Source: Woeseiaceae bacterium (GTDB lineage Bacteria; Pseudomonadota; Gammaproteobacteria; Steroidobacterales; Woeseiaceae). From it: DNA of 64,000 nucleotides. Below the pieces are notes generated by a model that ran no database searches, was not told where the DNA came from, and was given only the letters and a program-made list of their open reading frames with translations. The DNA is taken from positions 105,160 through 169,159 of the forward strand of contig JANQLK010000027.1 of NCBI GenBank assembly GCA_028280615.1. Direction: 5' to 3'. Shown here one piece after another: positions 28,047 through 36,659 of the stretch; position 1 is the stretch's first letter, and each line of letters begins with the position of its first letter. Both the position numbers and the translations under genes were made by a program.

Positions 28047-28536
28047 AACCGGTCCAACTCCTCGCGACCGATTGCTGCAACCGCTTGGAAACTCAAGACG
28101 ATTCATCGAAAATCGACAGGCAAATCAAGGTCTGCGCGTCGTATCTGGACTCCCGATGGCGATCTCGGTGCCGATCAGCACGCTGAATCGGAGCGGCTGC
28201 CGGCTGCTCGCTGGTGGTGATCCGGGCGCGATACAAAGGGCCGCGGGGAATTCTGAAAGGAAGAACACAAGGTGTGGCGGTCGCTAGCCGCACAATCCGA
28301 GAATCCCTTGTGGTCCCGTCCTGGTGGCGTTGAGATCGAAGCCGGCGTCTTGCTCGTATGCCTCGGCGTGTGAGCGCCCTGGATCGCGATGGTTTCGTTC
28401 ACGGTCGCCGTAGTTCGAGCGTGCTGAGCGACCCGGGTCCGCGATTCTGTACATCGGCTTGCGACTATCTGTCTCCCGAAAGCGCGATCGAAAACCAACG
28501 GCTGCCAGTGCTTCCACGGCGTCATCAGTCGACGGA
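28047..28536. repeat. Non-coding gap with one copy of a 60-bp direct repeat
   Basis: Between the MITE and the MerR gene I see no gene. At 28432-28490 the sequence starting CCCGGGTCCGCGATTCTG is repeated at 30708-30768 in the same orientation with a few changes. The two copies bracket the MerR and decarboxylase region. Confidence 0.55.
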
Positions 28537-29319
28537 TCAACGCTGTTCTCTCGCTTCCGCGGCTGCCGAACGTACTTCCGTCATGAAGGCCCACACCTCC
28601 GGCGATAGCGGTGATTTGACGTCTCCCCGCCATTCATCTTGGTGTGCCCACAGGCGTGATGCGCCCTCGAGCATTGTCGAATCCGCGATATCGAGGAACG
28701 GTTTGAGCAGCGCATCCCATTCGGCCATGAACTCTCTGGCCTTCTCCGAGGACGGCTCGAGCGGCAGCGCATCTTTGATTCGATCGTTCAGGCTTTGCCA
28801 GGCCTGTGAGTATTCGGTCTGATCGAAATCCTCGGCCAGTTTGCTCTTGGCGCGCTTCCAGTGCGCCTGCTCTTCTTTCGAATAGTACTTGTCGTAGATT
28901 TTTTGCCAGGCTTCGGCGGTCATGTTTCTCTCTCCCAGTCGAATAAACTCACACAAGGTCGCCACATCAACATGGTCCCTTTCCGCCAGCACGTCTCGAG
29001 CGCTTTGCAGCAGGCGAATCCCGTCATCCAGCAGGCGCCTCTCGAGAGCCAGGCTTTCGAGCTGGATATCGATAAGACTCAATGCGTCGAACTCACCTGC
29101 ATCAACGAGGTCCGCAATACGCTTCAGCGAAAACCCCGCCCTCTTCAGAAGAACGATTTGGCCGATATGCAACAAGTCAGTCGCGCTGTAGGCGCGTCGG
29201 CCGTTGGCAGCGCGAATCGGGCTGATGAGCCCCCGCTGCTCGTAGAAGCGCAGCGAGCGCTCGGTCAGGCCGGTTTCGCGAACGACCTCGCCGATTGAAA
29301 AATGGCGATCCTTGATCAT
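28537..29319 (-). CDS. MerR-family regulator with TipAS-like effector domain
   Basis: 260 residues. HTH at residues 7-75 (FSIGEVVRETGLTERSLRFY and YSATDLLHIGQIVLLKRAGF), a long coiled coil around 85-115, then a helical TipAS-like domain (WQKIYDKYYSKEEQAHWKRA). TipA-type regulators sense small molecules or peptides and remodel promoters with long spacers. A palindrome at 29335-29351, 16 bases before the start, is a likely autoregulatory operator. Its ligand is unknown; the neighbouring decarboxylase is broken. Confidence 0.88.
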   Translation of the reverse strand: MIKDRHFSIGEVVRETGLTERSLRFYEQRGLISPIRAANGRRAYSATDLLHIGQIVLLKRAGFSLKRIADLVDAGEFDALSLIDIQLESLALERRLLDDGIRLLQSARDVLAERDHVDVATLCEFIRLGERNMTAEAWQKIYDKYYSKEEQAHWKRAKSKLAEDFDQTEYSQAWQSLNDRIKDALPLEPSSEKAREFMAEWDALLKPFLDIADSTMLEGASRLWAHQDEWRGDVKSPLSPEVWAFMTEVRSAAAEAREQR

Positions 29320-29334
29320 CTGAGTAGATTACTA

Positions 29335-29351
29335 CCTAACGTAACGTCAGG
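29335..29351. promoter_or_regulatory. Candidate MerR operator
   Basis: CCTAACGTAACGTCAGG is a 17-base near-palindrome (7 of 8 arm pairs) just upstream of the MerR-family gene. It resembles the dyads found in the spacer of MerR-controlled promoters. Confidence 0.45.
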
Positions 29352-29554
29352 AGCAAGCCATATCGCTTGCAATATGTCGTCAGTCGGTGCGTACTTTTCG
29401 TCTCCCAACGACCGTCAACAAAGACGGCGGCACAATTAGGCGAGGAAACTCGCCGGCGACTCTCCGGCTACAGGAAAGTGGCAATGCCGTCCGCATTACG
29501 ACGCGCACGTAGAGAGTGTAAGGTGCAAGGAATAGCGAAAAGGAGTGGTTCTGG

Positions 29555-30695
29555 TTGAGCCGGTTATCATCTTTGCCCGCATCCATCCCTGACAAGGGCA
29601 TCGGCGAGGACGCGGCGTTTGAACTCGTCGGCGGGCTGGTACGAAAACTGTCTGCACAGCTCGGTGAGTCTGATGCGCTTGCGCATATGGATCCGGCTCC
29701 TTCGGACGTTGCCGCGCGGCTGGTTGGCTTGAACGCCGAGGTGAATCAGAACCTGCTGCATCCCGACCTTAGCCCTTTCGCGACCGAAGCTGAGCGCCGC
29801 GTGATCGGCTGGCTGGCACCGTATTTCGGGATGGCGGCGGGTCATATGTGCGCCGGTTCCAGCATCGCGAATCTCACCGCTCTATGGTGTGCCCGCGAGC
29901 ACGGCGCAAGACGCGTGCTCGCCTCGGCGGACGCTCACATTTCCGTTCCCAAATCAGCCCGCATCCTCGGTATGCCGTTCGAGCCCATCGAGGTGGACGA
30001 GTGGGGCAGGATGGCTGTGAATGCGCTTCCGCCACTTGACGCCGCCGCACTCGTCCTGACGGCTGGCACGACGGGGCGCGGCACCATCGACGATCTTGGC
30101 CTGACCCGTGAGTCAAGACGGCACTGCCGCATGGGTGCACGTGGACTCGGCCTGGGCGGGGCCGCTGCGCTTTACATGCTTCTCGGATCGGCTGGCAGGG
30201 ATCGGCGGCGCTGACAGCGTCGCCGTCTCCGCGCACAAGTGGCTCTTTCAGCCGAAGGACTCCGCGATCGTCCTGTTCGCCGATCCCAAAGTGCAGGACG
30301 CGATCAGTTTTGGCGGTACCTACCTCGCGGCGCCCAACGTCGGGGTGCAGGGCTCGCGCGGTGCGGCGGGCGTGGCGCTGCTGGGAACGCTGCTCGCCTG
30401 GGGCGTGGGCGGGCTGGCCGAGCGGATCGAACGCTCTGTTGGCTTGTCCGACCAACTGGCAGGGCGTCTGGACGCCGATCCGCGCGCGGAACTCAAACAG
30501 CCGCCCGAGACGGCCGTGTTGAACTGGCGTCCCCAAAATAGATCGGCAAATGACGTGATTGCGGAACTCGGAAACGTGGCGTCGCACACCACGATCGACG
30601 GCGGACCCTGGGTGCGGCATGTTGCGGCCAACATGCGCGCCGATCTCGAGGCAGTTTGGTCGAGGATCGATACCGTGCTTGATGAGCGAAGGTGA
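29555..30695 (+). pseudogene. Pyridoxal-dependent amino acid decarboxylase, frameshifted
   Basis: The N-terminal part (29555 to about 30105, TTG start after AGGAG) reads LNAEVNQNLLHPDLSPFATE, then GHMCAGSSIANLTALWCARE and VLTAGTTGRGTIDD, typical of group II PLP decarboxylases. The frame then changes near 30100. The rest (to 30695) continues AAWVHVDSAWAGPLRF with the PLP aspartate and VSAHKWLFQPKDSAIVLF with the PLP lysine. Joined, the protein has normal length for a short family member, so one small indel separates the halves. It may be a true pseudogene or an assembly error. The substrate class (aromatic amino acid versus glutamate/aspartate) is not clear. Confidence 0.8.
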
Positions 30696-30707
30696 AATAG
30701 CCCGGCG

Positions 30708-30768
30708 CCCGGGTCCGCGATTCTGCACATCGGCTTCGCGACTATCTGTCTCCCGAAAACCGCGATCG
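30708..30768. repeat. Second copy of the 60-bp direct repeat
   Basis: Starts CCCGGGTCCGCGATTCTG and matches 28432-28490 nearly base for base. It overlaps the 3' end of the AraC-type gene, whose last codons lie inside it. Confidence 0.6.
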
Positions 30769-31848
30769 CCGAAACTGCGAGGGAGAGACGCCTTCAAACT
30801 TCTTGAATACCTTGTTAAACGTGGTCTTCGAATTGAATCCCGCGTCCAGGGCCACCGCAAGGAGCGTTACCGCGGCGTACTTCGCGTCGCTGAGCTGTCG
30901 CTTGACCTCGGCCACTCGGTAGGCGTTGACAAAATCAAAAAAGTTGCGTTCAACTCCGTCTCTGAGAACCGCCGATAGTTTTCGCCGAGGCCATCCAAGC
31001 CGATCGGCCAGCTGAACCAACGTCAGAGTGCCTTCAAGGTACGGCCGTTGCTCCTCCATGTAGCGATTGAGCTCACTCACCGAGTCGGACAGTACATCGG
31101 GATCCAGCCTTGGCTTCGAGGGCCAGGCGTTCCTCGATACGTACTCTATCTGGGTTTGCTCGATTCCGTGCCAGCCAACGTAGAAATGGAGCGCACTAAC
31201 CGACGTGAACAACGTCGCAACGGAAGCTTGCAGGGGAACGTTGGCAGTTGCGAGGAGTGGCGAGGAGACAATCGCAGCAATAGCCACGGATATTGCAATG
31301 GCGCTCCAGGCTTTCCTGATCCAGTCGAGGTCAATACCTGCTACGTTGGAGTGCTGGTTTTTGAGGTTCCGCCTGTGTGCCGAGAGCAACCGCAGACCGA
31401 CAACAGGAAATGCCAGTGTGGCAACCAGGATCAGCGGTCCCTGCCAGCGGTCCCAGTCTGTGGTGACAGTCAGTGTCGTGACGCCGTAGAGCGCGTCGTA
31501 CTTCACGGGATGGAGTGAAGCATCAATCATCTGCCAACAGAACACTACGGCGAATGGCAGGAACGCAAGATAGAGGTAAGCACCTGTGCGCCCGACTAAT
31601 GTGAGCATGTAGGCGAGAAACAGGCCGAGAAGCAGAAGGAAGCCGGTCCCACCGGCGAACAGGGAAACGGGTACCGGCAGACCGGAGACGCGGGAGTTTA
31701 CCCACAAGAGAAAAAACAGCGCAGCGGCGCCGACCATGTAGGCTACCAGGAAGCGGTCAGCCCGGTGTCCGGCAGCATACTTTCTGAACCGAATGAGCAG
31801 CGCCATTTGCAGTGCCAGACAGAAGTTAATGCCGTACAGGAAGTCCAT
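30742..31848 (-). CDS. Membrane-bound AraC-family regulator
   Basis: 368 residues from the ATG at 31848 (MDFLYGINFCLALQMALL), chosen because the first TM helix starts there. Seven or so membrane helices fill residues 1-210, and an AraC-type double HTH follows from about 270 (LTLVQLADRLGWPRRKLSAV; VALDAGFNSKTTFNKVFKKF; EGVSPSQFRRSR). Proteins of this layout sense something in the membrane or periplasm and regulate DNA directly from the membrane. It overlaps the DUF998 gene upstream by 23 bases, so the two are co-transcribed and possibly partners. The target is not evident. Confidence 0.85.
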   Translation of the reverse strand: MDFLYGINFCLALQMALLIRFRKYAAGHRADRFLVAYMVGAAALFFLLWVNSRVSGLPVPVSLFAGGTGFLLLLGLFLAYMLTLVGRTGAYLYLAFLPFAVVFCWQMIDASLHPVKYDALYGVTTLTVTTDWDRWQGPLILVATLAFPVVGLRLLSAHRRNLKNQHSNVAGIDLDWIRKAWSAIAISVAIAAIVSSPLLATANVPLQASVATLFTSVSALHFYVGWHGIEQTQIEYVSRNAWPSKPRLDPDVLSDSVSELNRYMEEQRPYLEGTLTLVQLADRLGWPRRKLSAVLRDGVERNFFDFVNAYRVAEVKRQLSDAKYAAVTLLAVALDAGFNSKTTFNKVFKKFEGVSPSQFRRSRFSGDR

Positions 31849-32488
31849 GTCTTCTCCACCGTCCGGACCGCCACGACGACACACCGAGCCACAGGCAGAA
31901 TGGCGCCAGAAACGCGCGTTGCGCCAGGCCAATAGTTTCCGCCGTTGGGCCGAGCTTGATCATGGCGGCGAACGCTCCAAGCATCGCGAGCAGGACAAGT
32001 ATGTTGAATGTTGCTGCTTGCCAACCTGATTTCTTCATCAACGAAGCAGCGACCGCAAGAATCGCGAGCAGAAACGCGCCCAGCGCGGCCATGTTGTGCG
32101 CTATTGCAGAGTACGACATATCGGTGAACCTGCATCCCTCATCGCACACAAAAATACCCGCGGTCACAAATCCGAAACCGCAGAACAGGAGTGTGCCTGA
32201 GGCCAGCCATCGATCGGTGAACGTTCTTTCATTGCGAAAAACACCGACGGCATACAAACAGATAAAGACACCGAACGGGACAATACCAAGCCAGTTCATA
32301 TAAGCAGAGTACGGCGCCTCCCGGGCGCCGAGTTCGCTAATGTACTGAGTAACATGTGAGTAGTCTTGAGTCAGCGCTCCCCACAAGACGACATTGGAAA
32401 CAAAGATGATCGGCGCCAGCATTCCTGCTGCAAGCAGGCGGTCGAAGATCGCATCCGCCTCTTGCTGACGTAAAGACTTGTTGCTCAT
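31826..32488 (-). CDS. DUF998 integral membrane protein
   Basis: 220 residues from the ATG at 32488 (MSNKSLRQQ). Six hydrophobic segments (LAAGMLAPIIFVSNVVLWGA, IVPFGVFICLYAVGVF, LLFCGFGFVTAGIFVC and three more) match DUF998, with YSHVTQYISELGA in the first loop typical of that family. The function of DUF998 proteins is unknown. Its stop overlaps the membrane-bound AraC gene, which suggests a sensor or transport partner for that regulator. Confidence 0.82.
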   Translation of the reverse strand: MSNKSLRQQEADAIFDRLLAAGMLAPIIFVSNVVLWGALTQDYSHVTQYISELGAREAPYSAYMNWLGIVPFGVFICLYAVGVFRNERTFTDRWLASGTLLFCGFGFVTAGIFVCDEGCRFTDMSYSAIAHNMAALGAFLLAILAVAASLMKKSGWQAATFNILVLLAMLGAFAAMIKLGPTAETIGLAQRAFLAPFCLWLGVSSWRSGRWRRHGLPVRH

Positions 32489-32887
32489 AGTCGCCGCGTG
32501 CTCTGAAGAAGGAGCCGAATAGTCGACGGTCTTCGGCGACGGAGTCGCCCCGATTGTGAACAAGACTGAATTGAAACGTCATTTCGTCGGAAATTCAGTC
32601 AGTTATGACGCGCCTGCTGTGGCTACAGTTACAGCACTTCGCGCCACTGTGATGCTCAGAACGGTTGTCCCCCTGTGCCTCCTGGTTGTTTGGTCCGCAT
32701 AAGGGTCTGGCCTACCTGCACGCGTCTTGCTCGACTTTGCAGAAGTTGATTGGCTCTGCCGGCTGATCCCGGCAGCCCGGAGCTTGATTACTCCGAAAAA
32801 GACTCATAATGTGTTCTTCGCGGACCACAGGATCGGACTGCGGGGTACCGGCCGGCCGCCAATGGGGAACACAACGTGCATGGAGCC
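32489..32887. other. Intergenic, divergent promoter region
   Basis: About 400 bases between the DUF998 gene and the S9 peptidase gene. No gene or clear repeat seen; it must hold promoters for both directions. Confidence 0.4.
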
Positions 32888-34804
32888 ATGAAGATACTGG
32901 CAGCCGCCTGCGTGCTCGGCGCAGCCTGCGCCGAAGCCGCGCCGCCTGTAGAGGCCTTCGCGCAGCTGCCCGGGATGACGGATCCCGAACTCTCTCCCGA
33001 CGGCGCGTACATCGCCTACTTCAGCCCGCTGAACGGCCGGCGCCACGCCGTCGTCCAGAAGCTGTTCTCCGGCGAACAGCCGAACGTTATTCCGCCCTAC
33101 GAGGAACTCGAATTCTCCTGGTTGCGCTGGGCCAACGACGAGCGGCTCGTGTTTGCGATGTCCTATTCCGACCGTCGGCAATTCACCGAGACGACCGAGA
33201 CCCGCCTCCTGTCGGCCGACAGGACCGGCCGCGACATCGTCGCCCTGATCAAGCGGGCGAAACGCAAGAAGACCGGTTCCCGAACCAACACGGTCGAACT
33301 GCCGATGGCGCAGACCCAGGACAACGTCATCGACTGGCTGCCGGACGATCCGCAGCATGTCCTCGTCGCGCTGGACGAGGACCAGGACGCCCGGTGGGAA
33401 GTGCGCCGGATCGACGTCCGCAGCGGCGACTACGACATCGTCACTGACGGCACACGCGGCGTGCAGAACTGGCTCACGGACCGGTCGCACGAGGTGCGAG
33501 TCGGCTACGGCTACGATCGCAGCGACTACACGATCATGGTGCGTCCCCCGGACGGCGGCTGGGGAAGGGCTGAGCGAAAGGAGTGGTGGAACGACGGCTG
33601 GATGCCGATCGGCTTCACCGACGATCCAGCGATGGCCTATGCACACGGGCCCGGCGAGTCCGGCTTAAATGTGCTGCGCCTGCTGGACCTCAATAAGGGC
33701 GATCTCGGCGACACCGTGTGGGCGCATGACGAGGTGGACGTCGCCGGGCTGCTGCACGATGCGGTGACCGGTGCCCTGGTAGGCGTCAGCTACGTCGACG
33801 ACCTGCCACGCCGCCACTACTTCGATCCGGAACTTGCCCGAATGCAGGCGTCGCTAGACAAGGTCTTTCCGAAAACGGTCAACCACATGCTGTCGTGGTC
33901 GCGCAATCGCCAGCAAGTGCTGGTCCGCACGCTGAGCGACGTTGAGCCCGGCAGCGTCTACTACTGGGATCGTGACCGGCAGTCGATAGAACTGATCGCG
34001 GAATCGATGCCCGGGCTGGGTCCCGACGTGCTGTCGCCCGTGCGCGCCGTGCGCTACGCGGCGCGCGACGGCGTGTCGATACCCGCGTATCTGACGGTGC
34101 CGCGCGACACGCCGGCCGAGTCGCTGCCCGTCGTCGTGCTGCCGCACGGCGGTCCCGCGGCACGTGACGATCGCAGCTTCTGGTTCCTCTCGCAGTTTCT
34201 CGCCTCGCGCGGCTACGTCGTGTTCCAGCCGAACTTCCGCGGCTCATCCGGCTATGGCAAGGCCTTCGAGTATGCGGGCGTGCGCCAGTGGGGCGGCCTG
34301 ATGCAGGACGACGTGACCGACGGCGCGCACTGGCTGGTTGCCGAGGGCATCGCGGATCCCGATCGAATGTGCGTCGTCGGCTGGTCCTACGGCGGCTACG
34401 CCGCGGCGATGGGCGCCGTGAAAACGCCGAACCTGTATCGGTGCGCGGCGAGCATCAACGGCGTGCTGAACCTGCCGCGCTTGATCGCGGACGACAAGAG
34501 CTACGTCGGCGGACGCTCCTGGACGAAGCACATGGGCCTGGACGACGAGAACGCGAAAGCGGTTTCGCCGTACCACCGGGCCGAGGAGATCGTCGTGCCG
34601 ATGCTGATCGTGCAGGCCATGGACGATACACGGGTCCACGCCGACCAGGGCGAGGGTATGGCGAAGCGCCTGCGCCGCCTGGACAAGCCGGTGGACTACG
34701 TCGAGGTCGAGTTCGGCGGCCACTCGATGACGAACGAGGCCGCGCGGCTGGCCATACTGACGGCCCTGGAAGACTTCCTGGATCGCTACCTCGCCGGTCC
34801 CTGA
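32888..34804 (+). CDS. S9-family prolyl oligopeptidase-like peptidase, secreted
   Basis: 638 residues from the ATG at 32888, which starts a signal peptide (ILAAACVLGAACAEAAPP). A beta-propeller region (residues about 25-360) precedes the alpha/beta hydrolase domain with the nucleophile in CVVGWSYGGYAAAMGA, the aspartate in VQAMDDTRVHADQG and the histidine in EFGGHSMTNEAA. It cleaves short peptides in the periplasm; the exact specificity (dipeptidyl or acylaminoacyl) is open. It is unrelated in position to the lasso isopeptidase at 52.3 kb and lacks that subgroup's NTSDSELR segment. Confidence 0.9.
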   Translation: MKILAAACVLGAACAEAAPPVEAFAQLPGMTDPELSPDGAYIAYFSPLNGRRHAVVQKLFSGEQPNVIPPYEELEFSWLRWANDERLVFAMSYSDRRQFTETTETRLLSADRTGRDIVALIKRAKRKKTGSRTNTVELPMAQTQDNVIDWLPDDPQHVLVALDEDQDARWEVRRIDVRSGDYDIVTDGTRGVQNWLTDRSHEVRVGYGYDRSDYTIMVRPPDGGWGRAERKEWWNDGWMPIGFTDDPAMAYAHGPGESGLNVLRLLDLNKGDLGDTVWAHDEVDVAGLLHDAVTGALVGVSYVDDLPRRHYFDPELARMQASLDKVFPKTVNHMLSWSRNRQQVLVRTLSDVEPGSVYYWDRDRQSIELIAESMPGLGPDVLSPVRAVRYAARDGVSIPAYLTVPRDTPAESLPVVVLPHGGPAARDDRSFWFLSQFLASRGYVVFQPNFRGSSGYGKAFEYAGVRQWGGLMQDDVTDGAHWLVAEGIADPDRMCVVGWSYGGYAAAMGAVKTPNLYRCAASINGVLNLPRLIADDKSYVGGRSWTKHMGLDDENAKAVSPYHRAEEIVVPMLIVQAMDDTRVHADQGEGMAKRLRRLDKPVDYVEVEFGGHSMTNEAARLAILTALEDFLDRYLAGP

Positions 34805-35061
34805 GCCGGCAAGCCCTCGGGACTGCTGATCGGCCGCCGCCAGGTCCTCGGTGTCGTCCGACTCTGTCGCCTCGGACGCCTCGTTCCGCGCTGCGGCTCC
34901 AGCCGAAGCCGCACGCGAGTTTGCAGAGCGGTGCAGCACAACGAGGTTGAAGTCGCGCAAAAGTTGGGGTTCCCGCTCGGAGGGGAAGCCGATTTCATCC
35001 TCGGCGGTTACGTCCCTGGTGTTGCGCCACGGTACGCTTCTTCACGCCGCACCCGCAGGTG

Positions 35062-35097
35062 ACGATGACCATTGTCTGAACAGATGATAGTCATCGT
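35062..35097. promoter_or_regulatory. Large imperfect palindrome, sibling of the one at 59933
   Basis: ACGATGACCATTGTCTG - AA - CAGATGATAGTCATCGT: 14 of 17 arm positions are complementary. It shares the core CATTGTCTGAACAGA and the outer CGATGAC with the perfect palindrome at 59933-59972. Both precede a gene for the same small helical protein family. Confidence 0.6.
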
Positions 35098-35165
35098 GAT
35101 TCCGGTCTTCGAGGTCGTACCGTTCGCGGAACCGAAGCGATACCAGAACGGGTAGGTGCGGCGCG

Positions 35166-35194
35166 CATTCATATGGATATATAATATATGAATG
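35166..35194. promoter_or_regulatory. AT-rich inverted repeat
   Basis: CATTCATAT and ATATGAATG are perfect 9-base arms separated by 11 AT-rich bases, about 70 bases before the gene at 35266. It could be an operator overlapping a promoter -10 region. Confidence 0.4.
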
Positions 35195-35265
35195 AACTCG
35201 ATTCTCCTCGACTCCGCGGTTGACGCGCGGCGGTCCGACGCCGGTCCCCGAACGAGATTCCTCTG

Positions 35266-35511
35266 ATGGAACCCAACACGCTCGGCGTCGAAGAAACGCC
35301 CGAACAGGCCGTCGAAGCCATTTCCGATGCGCTCGATTTTCTACGCGGGGAGGCCGATGCGGTCGGGCTGTCCGAGGTCAGCGACTTGCTCCGGCGGGCA
35401 TCGGCCATATCCCGGGAACACAGTGCGGCGCTGTCGGTGGCGGCCAAACGATGCGGCGACAGAGTGATTCATTCACCAGCCCGAAATTCGAATGGCTCAA
35501 CAAAAAGGTGA
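35266..35511 (+). CDS. Small helical protein, PEQA family (copy 1)
   Basis: 81 residues. The core EETPEQAVEAISDALDFLRG, then EADAVGLSEVSDLLRRAS, is shared with proteins at 42722-42964 and 59988-60212: a conserved PEQA, an amphipathic helix ending (D/V)FL, an acidic residue pair, and GxxxVxxL. The C-terminus is variable and basic. No known domain recognised. A palindrome like the one before copy 3 lies 170 bases upstream. No XRE gene was found next to this copy, unlike the other two. Confidence 0.65.
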   Translation: MEPNTLGVEETPEQAVEAISDALDFLRGEADAVGLSEVSDLLRRASAISREHSAALSVAAKRCGDRVIHSPARNSNGSTKR

Positions 35512-36236
35512 ACGTCGAACACGAATACGAGCGCAACAGCAAAGCCGTAACTCGTCTCATCCGCAAAGCTCGCTAGGTCGAAGCGATTCGCGCTCGACGG
35601 ATCGAGGCCGCTTCCAGTATCGCATCGTCGACAACACAGTCTCCCTTTACTTTGCAGTGGTTGGCGTTCTTACATTCGGCGCCGCGTTACTCGAAGCCGG
35701 CCGTTGCGCGAGCGCGGAACGGGAGTGCCGCACCGAGCTTTCCGATCCCCCGCACAACGTCTGGTCGCTGCACGGATCGAAAGCGGCCCTCAAAACGCAG
35801 GGGAAGACGGACCGAAGTTTGACGCCGATCTCGAGGCGAGCACTGCCTAGACGGATGTCTGGATAACGACCTCGATCCGTCGAACCTGGCCTGATCCCAA
35901 AATCCGCGCGCTGTCAGTAAGCTGCTATTTCGCTCCTCGACGACACGTGGTGCTCGATTGGCCTATCGTTACGGATCTAGTATCTGTCGGATTCTCACAC
36001 TGCTCGTGGCCGTCGTCTTCGGTGTTTTGCCGGGTATCTTTCTGTCCTGGATCGGGGTCTTCGACATTCCTGCATCTCTTTAGCACTTATTCGGTGGACT
36101 CATAACTGGCTCAGATTCTTTCCCGCTGTTGCGATGAACCGAGTGTTTCCTGCGCCGAATCGAGTATTTGCTGCTTCGAACTATCTTGATTTCAAATCCC
36201 GCATGAATGACTCTGCCTTGAACTGCGGAGCGTCCA
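35512..36236. other. Long gap, possibly a 41-codon membrane peptide
   Basis: No secure gene in 725 bases. A frame from TTG 35957 to 36082 would encode 41 residues with a strong membrane segment (ILTLLVAVVFGVLPGIFLSW) but lacks a ribosome site I trust. Other frames here are low in coding character. Confidence 0.25.
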
Positions 36237-36659
36237 ATGAACAGGATCTTCTATGCCTTGGGGCTCGGTATGCTCTGTCTGGCTCCAGCACATCAGGTTT
36301 CGTCCCTGGCCGGCGAAAACGACGGCTCCATCGAGCGGTATTACTGCACACAGTACGGGCCGTTTTTCATACGCTTTGATCCGGACAAGGCTGCGGGCGT
36401 TTTCGCGATATTGAGCAACGACGACTTGGGCTCAATGGTTGGCCGCCTTGAGGGGCGCCGCATTGATGGAACCTGGGAAGAAGTCGATAGCCGGGGTCGA
36501 ATTCGCCTGACGTTTTCCGAAGACTGGTCGCGTTTTGATGCCGAGTACACCGTGGCGGGCAATCCCTTGGAGTGGCATGGCGAGTGGACCGGCTACTTGC
36601 GCAACGATCCGGACGTGCAGGAATTCACCCGCGATGGCGAAGCATTCAGGTGCGGGTAA
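36237..36659 (+). CDS. Hypothetical secreted protein
   Basis: 140 residues with a signal peptide (ALGLGMLCLAPAHQVSSLA). The mature part is small and beta-rich (YYCTQYGPFFIRFDPDKAAG; WSRFDAEYTVAGNPLEWHGE), with two cysteines (YYC and the terminal FRCG) that could form a disulfide. Family not recognised. The next gene starts inside its last codons (26-base overlap), so the pair is co-transcribed. Confidence 0.6.
   Translation: MNRIFYALGLGMLCLAPAHQVSSLAGENDGSIERYYCTQYGPFFIRFDPDKAAGVFAILSNDDLGSMVGRLEGRRIDGTWEEVDSRGRIRLTFSEDWSRFDAEYTVAGNPLEWHGEWTGYLRNDPDVQEFTRDGEAFRCG

Larger units (their letters stand above)
34805..35265. other. Intergenic region with two dyads
   Basis: No gene recognised. It holds a large imperfect palindrome at 35062-35097 and an AT-rich dyad at 35166-35194, both upstream of the small gene at 35266. 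Confidence 0.45.

Noticed and set aside
29874..30860. Minus-strand frame over the decarboxylase
   Set aside because: Composition shadow; runs through both decarboxylase halves and the repeat.
34244..34960. Minus-strand frame at the end of the S9 peptidase
   Set aside because: Mostly antisense to the hydrolase domain; considered as a missing XRE partner for PEQA copy 1 but it has no HTH.
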